Shown here: piece after piece, positions 59,891 to 64,000 of the stretch
Numbering within the stretch: the stretch's first letter is position 1
Layout of the letters: every line of letters starts with the position of its first letter
NCBI GenBank assembly: GCA_963575745.1
Contig: CAUYUJ010016134.1
Span: 139,001-203,000 of the forward strand
DNA length: 64,000 nucleotides
Direction of reading: 5' to 3'
DNA from: Prorocentrum cordatum
Lineage: Eukaryota; Sar; Dinophyceae; Prorocentrales; Prorocentraceae
The notes under the pieces: generated by a model
Seen by the model: the letters and a program-made list of their open reading frames with translations, nothing else
Told to the model about the DNA's origin: nothing
The model's database searches: none
Translations under genes and position numbers: made by a program

Positions 59891-60380
59891 GCGAGCGTGT
59901 GCGCAGTTGTTTTCCGAGGCGCCGCGCTCGGAAACCCAGTTCGGGCGTCTCGGCATCTGGTCGCGCGTCGCGCCGCTCGGCTCATCGCGCCCCCGAATCC
60001 GCGAGCCCCCCGGCGCCAGTGGCACGGCGGCGCAACAGCGCGCCTCGTTTTTTGACCGCGGTCGTCGGCCGGGCCTGGGCCCCCTTGCTTCGGGGCCCCC
60101 TAAGGGCAACGACTGTTCGGCCGGGCTCCCTGCGAGGAGCCAATCGCAGGGCCGCTGACTTCTCGCGGGCAAACCCAAGGTCACTGCCTTTTCGCGGGTA
60201 AACCCAAGACTTTGAGGCTCCGCTTCCGGGTCGCTCCGCCCTCGGCCCCGTGCTTTCTCGCGGGCCCACCGCGCCCGTGTGGCTTATCGCTCTCGGGCCG
60301 TTGCCTTCTCGCGGGCTGGCCCGAGCCTTCCGGGCCCCCCGCTCGGACCGCCGCCTCCTCGCGGGCAGGCCCGGGGCCCC
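59891..60380. repeat. BB1: CpG-rich repeat, copy 1
   Basis: 59930-60140 (GGAAACCCAGTTCGGGCGTC..GGCTCCCTGCGAGGAGCC) matches 61107-61310 at roughly 80%. It continues into CTCGCGGGCAAACCCAAGGT-type short repeats (60150-60360). The differences sampled between copies are mostly C/T and G/A at CpG. Frames on both strands stay open in both copies. Confidence 0.75.
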
Positions 60381-60950
60381 TGCCTCCACGCCGGGCCCCC
60401 AGCGAGGTGCCGCAGTTTTTTTCTTCAGCGCGCCTTCGTCAATCTTACAGCGCGCCTGGCGAGTCGACGAGGCACTGCGTTTGCAACCAGCAGGGCCGCC
60501 TCCTCCGCGGCGTCTGCGCCCTGCCTTCCGCGGGCGAAGCGGGGGCGGCCCCCTTGTCAGGGGCGCAGTGCGCGGGCGCAGTCGCTGCCCTCAAATTGGC
60601 AGCGGCCGCGCCGCAGTTGCGCAACGCGCCCGCCCGGGGCATTCGAGCCTTCAGGCAGGGCTGCGCAGACGAGGCCCTCCAACAGGGAGGGCCCGCATTA
60701 TTGTTTCCAGCGGCGGCTGGAAGGGCTCGGCTGCTTTTGGCTATTCCAGCGCCCAAAGCCGGGGGCGATCGCGGCTGCTGAGCTGTTGGTGGATCATTCC
60801 GCCTCCAGCGGCGGCGAGCAGGACTGAGCGCGGAATCGCGCGCGGTGGGATGTAAAAAGCAAATGGCGGATCACGGCGTCACGCTCTCAGGCGCCGCGGC
60901 ACAGAACGTCGCTTCGCGGCGCGCGCGGGGGCCAGGGCGAGGCCCAGGCG
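60381..60950. other. Unrecognised GC-rich sequence
   Basis: Separates BB1 from BB2. Open in several frames through composition (up to 201 codons); no domain recognised. Confidence 0.35.
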
Positions 60951-61560
60951 GCTCCGGCCAGGCAGCGCTTTCCCCGCGCCCCTTGCTGGCGCAAGGGCGT
61001 CGGCTTGGAGCTGCGCCGGAAACTCCGCAGCTCGAAGGGCCCCGGGCCTTCAGGCGCCATTCAGTGGAGCGGGCCAGGCCGTTGTGTTCCGGGGCGTCGC
61101 GCCTGGAAACCCAGTTCGGGCGTTTTGGCATCAGGTTGTGCGTCGCGCCGTTCGGCTTATCTCGTCCGCGAATCCGCGGGCCTCCCAGCGCCAGTGGCAC
61201 GGCGGCGCAGCGGCGAGCCGCGTTCCTTGACCGCGGTCGTCTGCTGGGCCTGGCTTTCGGGCCGCAGGGCTTCTTGAGGGCAACGTCCGTTCGGCCGGGC
61301 TCCCTGTGAGGATTCGCGTGCAGGGCCATTGCTTTCTTGCGGGCGAACCCAGGGACCCTGCCTTCTCGCAGGCAAACCCAGGCCTTTGAGGCTCCGCTCT
61401 CGGGTCGCTGCCTTCTCGCGGGCACACCCAGGGCCCCTGCCTTTTCGCTGGCAAACCCGAGCCTCTGGGGCTCACTCTCGGGTCGCTGCCTTCTCGCGGG
61501 CTCTGCCAGGCTCCCTGTGAGGAGCCACGCGCAGGGCCACTGCCTTCTCTCAGAGCGTGA
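60951..61560. repeat. BB2: CpG-rich repeat, copy 2
   Basis: Leader CCAGGCAGCGCTTTCCCCGC (60958), the shared 200-bp core (61107-61310), then TTCTCGCGGG(C/G)AAACCCAGG and GGCTC(C/A)(G/C)CTCTCGGGTCGCTGCC short repeats at about 45-60 bp spacing. Confidence 0.78.
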
Positions 61561-62344
61561 ATTACCTACCCCGCTTTCGCTTCCAGGCAAAACCAAGGCA
61601 TACCACGCGCCTCCTCGTCAAGCGGCCTGACCAGTACAGGCCGTAGTTTGGCATCGTTTGGTATCTCTTGGAAGCGAGGGTGGTCAAAAGCGAGGTAGGT
61701 TTGTTTTCCCCCCATTCTCGCGGGCAGACCCAGGGCCCCTGCCTTCTCGCGGGCAAACCCAAGCCTTTGGGGCTCCACCGAGGGTCCTCGCTTTTTCGTG
61801 GAGAACACAAGCCTCTGGAGTTTTTCACTCTCGGGTCGCCGCTGTTTCTCGCGGCCAAACCCGAGCCTTTCGGGCTCCCCACTCTCGGGTCGCTGCCTTC
61901 TCGCGGGCACACCCAGGTCCCTGCCTTCTCGCTGGATTTTTTCTCCACCCACGCCACCCTCGCGGCTATCGCCGGCGCCTTGTCCTGGCGGTGAGTCCCA
62001 GGACGAGTCCTGGAGGCTCCAGCCAGGCAGCGTTTTCTCCGCGCCCCTTGCTGGCGCAGCGCGCCGGCTTCGAGCCACGCGCGAAGCTCCACAGCTCGAA
62101 AGCAGAAGGGCCCTGGGCCTTCAGACGCGATCCCGTGGAGCGGGCCAGGCTTCCAAACGTGATTTTCTGTTGTGCCGCGCGGGGGCGTCCAGGATCGGGG
62201 CGTGCAAGAGGGGCCTCCTTCGGGGAAGGCGCCCCGCGCAGCCCCGCCCCGCCCCAGGGCGCGCCGCCGCCCGGCGCGTGGGCGCCGCCCGCCGCCGCCG
62301 CGGCGCCGCCGCCGCAGCAGCTCTCCAGCGGCACCCCTGGGGGA
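61561..62344. repeat. BB3: partial copy, module order changed
   Basis: 61710-61945 carries the CTCGCGGGC(A/C)(A/G)ACCCA short repeats. 62026-62190 repeats the leader (CCAGGCAGCGTTTTCTCCGC, TGGAGCGGGCCAGGC) without the 200-bp core. 62190-62344 is CGCCGCC-rich. Confidence 0.65.
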
Positions 62345-62720
62345 GGGATTGGGTATATTAGGAGGTCGGGGGGGGTTAGGAGGGGGAGGAGGAGGAAGAC
62401 AAAGAGGACGAAGAGGAGGAATAATAGGAGTTGGAGGTGGAAGACAAAGAGGACGAGGAGGAGGAATAATAGGCGGACGAGGAGGAGGAGGAGGAGGAGG
62501 AGGAGGAGGAGGAGGAGGAAGAGAACGGGGAGTTGGAGGAGGAGGAGGAGGAATTGGAGGAATAATAATAGGAGGAGGAGGAGGAGGAGGAGGAAGAAGA
62601 GCAGGAAGAAGAGGCAGGGAGGGAGGGAGGGAGGGAGAAAAGGAGAGAGGGACAGCGGAGACGAGCACGGGGACGGGAGGGAGGGAGGGAGGCACAGAGG
62701 GAGGATCGCCATGGGGATGG
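62345..62720. repeat. GGA/GAA tract
   Basis: About 375 bp of GGA with AATAATAGG interruptions (62420, 62467, 62563) recurring 45-100 bp apart. Arg/Gly/Glu frames are artefacts. Confidence 0.92.
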
Positions 62721-63403
62721 CGAGTCGTGAAGGGAGCGGGTCTTGAGGTTTTTTTCTGTTTTCGGGCCTTCGGGGCCTTCAGGAGCCCAAGGACCGTCAG
62801 ACAACGATGCAGGAGGAAGGAATGGTCCTGGAGGAAGGTCCAGGGACCAGTTTCCCTCAGGGCCCAGCTCCCCCATGTTAAGAGGAGATCCAGGAGAGAC
62901 GGGGTAAGTTCATACGGAGTGCTCGGTCTGCATCTGGGCCCACTCCGTTTGGACTGAGCCGCTCCGTGCCCCACATGGCGGCCGAAGTAGTCTGTTCGAT
63001 CGGACCCTAACCCTAACCTGCTCGGGAACGTCCAACAGGGAAGTCGTGGTTTGGGGTATCGTGTGCACCTCTGCTTGTATGTACATCGATGTGTCTTACA
63101 ATGAGCGCTTTATTCGTATAATTATTAAGGTTCGTCGTTCGTACGCTTATGCATATTAATATGCGTGTGTGTCTTAGTGCTCGTAGTGTTTTTCTTATTC
63201 GTTTTTTATCATAACTATTACAACTGTCATATCATCAGCATTAGTATCTTTCGTTCAATGTTTATACTTACTATTCGTCTGTTTACTGCGCCCCGGGGCC
63301 ACACTTCGTCCGCGTACCTGCTTCCAGTCATGATTTGCGAATTCCCTTATTGGACAACCCCTTCCTGGGCGCCCCCGAAACGCATGCTATATAATGGTGC
63401 AAA
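62721..63403. other. Unrecognised sequence; AT-rich centre
   Basis: 62755-62850 resembles repeat AA. 63007-63018 has only two CCCTAA words. 63030-63280 is AT-rich compared with the window. No gene recognised. Confidence 0.35.
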
Positions 63404-63556
63404 CGTCTAGTGTGGTCGGAGGGTTGCGCCGCATCGCCGATACATCGGAGGTGCGGGTTGATGCGGAGCCCGATTTCCTCCACGCCGAATTCGCCGATGC
63501 GGTGCGACCCTCCGACCCCATCTATTCGGAACCCCATTTGGTGGGAGGCCCCTAAG
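63404..63556 (+). mobile_element. Foldback M2
   Basis: GGTCGGAGGGTTGCGCCGCA then TCGCC on the left and GCGGTGCGACCCTCCGACC on the right. The interior GATGCGGAGCCCGATTTCCT..CCACGCCGA matches M1. The left outer arm is more degraded than the right. Confidence 0.72.
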
Positions 63557-63917
63557 ACGAGGTGGTACTACTGGGTGCAGCTCGCTCACCGAGCGATTCT
63601 GCCACCCGTTGCGTTCCTTCGCGGTGATGGCTGTAAACGAGACGTATCCGCCACGTCGTGCTAACAGCGCGTTGTGTAGCATGTCCAGTACTCGGGCAGC
63701 TTCGCGCCCTACTTCAGTTTGAGTTTCAGTTTCAGTTTCAATGTGGTGGAGTTGAGCCAGGGTCTCAGGGCGGCTGGAGGGAGGAAGAGATAAGTCGACG
63801 TGGCGCGACCATTGTTGTTTTCATCAAGTGCGACCAAGCAGGCATCTCACGCGCGCACGTCGAAATCACATGAGGGCCCCCGCGCGCTTGCTGGAGGGGC
63901 ACGAACCCTGTCTAATC
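63557..63917. other. Unrecognised sequence
   Basis: Contains a short GTTTCAGTTTCAGTTTCAG repeat at about 63720. No gene recognised. Confidence 0.35.
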
Positions 63918-64000
63918 TCAGGAGGGAAAGAAACACACAGACACAATTAATCGTCGATTCCCCCAAAAATATTGTAAAATATGGGAAGTGGGGGGGAAGA
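63918..64000 (+). mobile_element. Element C7 (cut by window end)
   Basis: TCAGGAGGGAAAGAAACACA, CAGACACAATTAATCGTCGA and GGGAAGTGGGGGGG: the left half of family C. The right half lies outside the window. Confidence 0.88.

Noticed and set aside
63007-63018. Telomere repeat (CCCTAACCCTAA)
   Set aside because: Only two units; too short to call an interstitial telomere. The TTAGGG words beside B5 are a target duplication and those at 11510 belong to foldback W.

Overview
The window looks like nuclear DNA of a dinoflagellate. The strongest single clue is at 6102-6129: two head-to-tail relics of the dinoflagellate spliced leader (AGCCATTTTGGCCCAAG, then CCATTTTGGCC), the scar left when trans-spliced mRNA is reverse-transcribed back into the genome more than once. 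High GC, scattered short frame-shifted coding fragments, a decayed LINE reverse transcriptase at 1-1377 and almost no intact gene agree with this. By eye I found no rRNA, tRNA, CRISPR array, operon or bacterial-style promoter. Most long open frames here are by-products of GC-rich or trinucleotide-repeat DNA and are not annotated as genes.

The main content is a dense collection of short non-coding inverted-repeat elements. I define these families from the sequence: A (about 130 bp, CATCGCTCGGACGT termini, 10 copies), B (GTCGGGCCTGTCCCCCTACA termini, 8-bp target duplications, 7 copies), C (about 160 bp, TCAGGAGGGG to CCCCTTCA, 5-bp duplications, 7 copies), S (CAGGGC termini, 8-bp duplication, hAT-like, 4 copies), T (8-bp duplications, 3 copies), F (TCGGGGGTGGACAGACC termini, 3 copies), G (TA-CAG termini, Tc1/mariner-like, 3 copies), D (long inverted repeats, 2 copies), E (TTCTAAGAAC-rich, 3 copies), and the foldbacks M, U, W, X, N and O. 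Several sit inside one another (B in B, F in C, G in A, B in Y, T and B in H), so relative ages can be read. All 32 copies of A, C, S, T, F, G and D point the same way.

Layout: 1-2.0 kb LINE remnant and C-rich tract; 2-4.6 kb low-complexity DNA; 4.7-8.7 kb nested-element cluster around the spliced-leader retrocopy; 8.7-15.3 kb elements A, C, G, M, S, B and U; 15.3-16.4 kb a 1-kb GAT repeat; 16.8-20.3 kb two inverted arrays of a 90-bp repeat; 20.3-36.7 kb mixed elements, CTCTTGGGG-type arrays and minisatellites, including a B element carrying a 101-bp satellite; 37.2-38.9 kb the best protein-coding candidate, a repetitive frame-shifted patch of unknown function; 40.1-44.5 kb a GCGC-rich compositional island with a hairpin cluster; 44.6-55.3 kb trinucleotide tracts and elements E, A, C, D, S and O; 55.3-59.4 kb pyrimidine, TG, poly-G and tandem-repeat DNA; 59.5-62.3 kb a duplicated CpG-rich repeat; 62.3-64 kb a GGA tract, foldback M2 and a C element cut by the window end.

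No pathway can be reconstructed. The biological interest is in the mobile non-coding fraction: its target-site signatures, nesting order, long flanking duplications and uniform polarity. The polarity would fit insertion into a unidirectionally transcribed gene region, possibly as introner-like elements, but that is inference.
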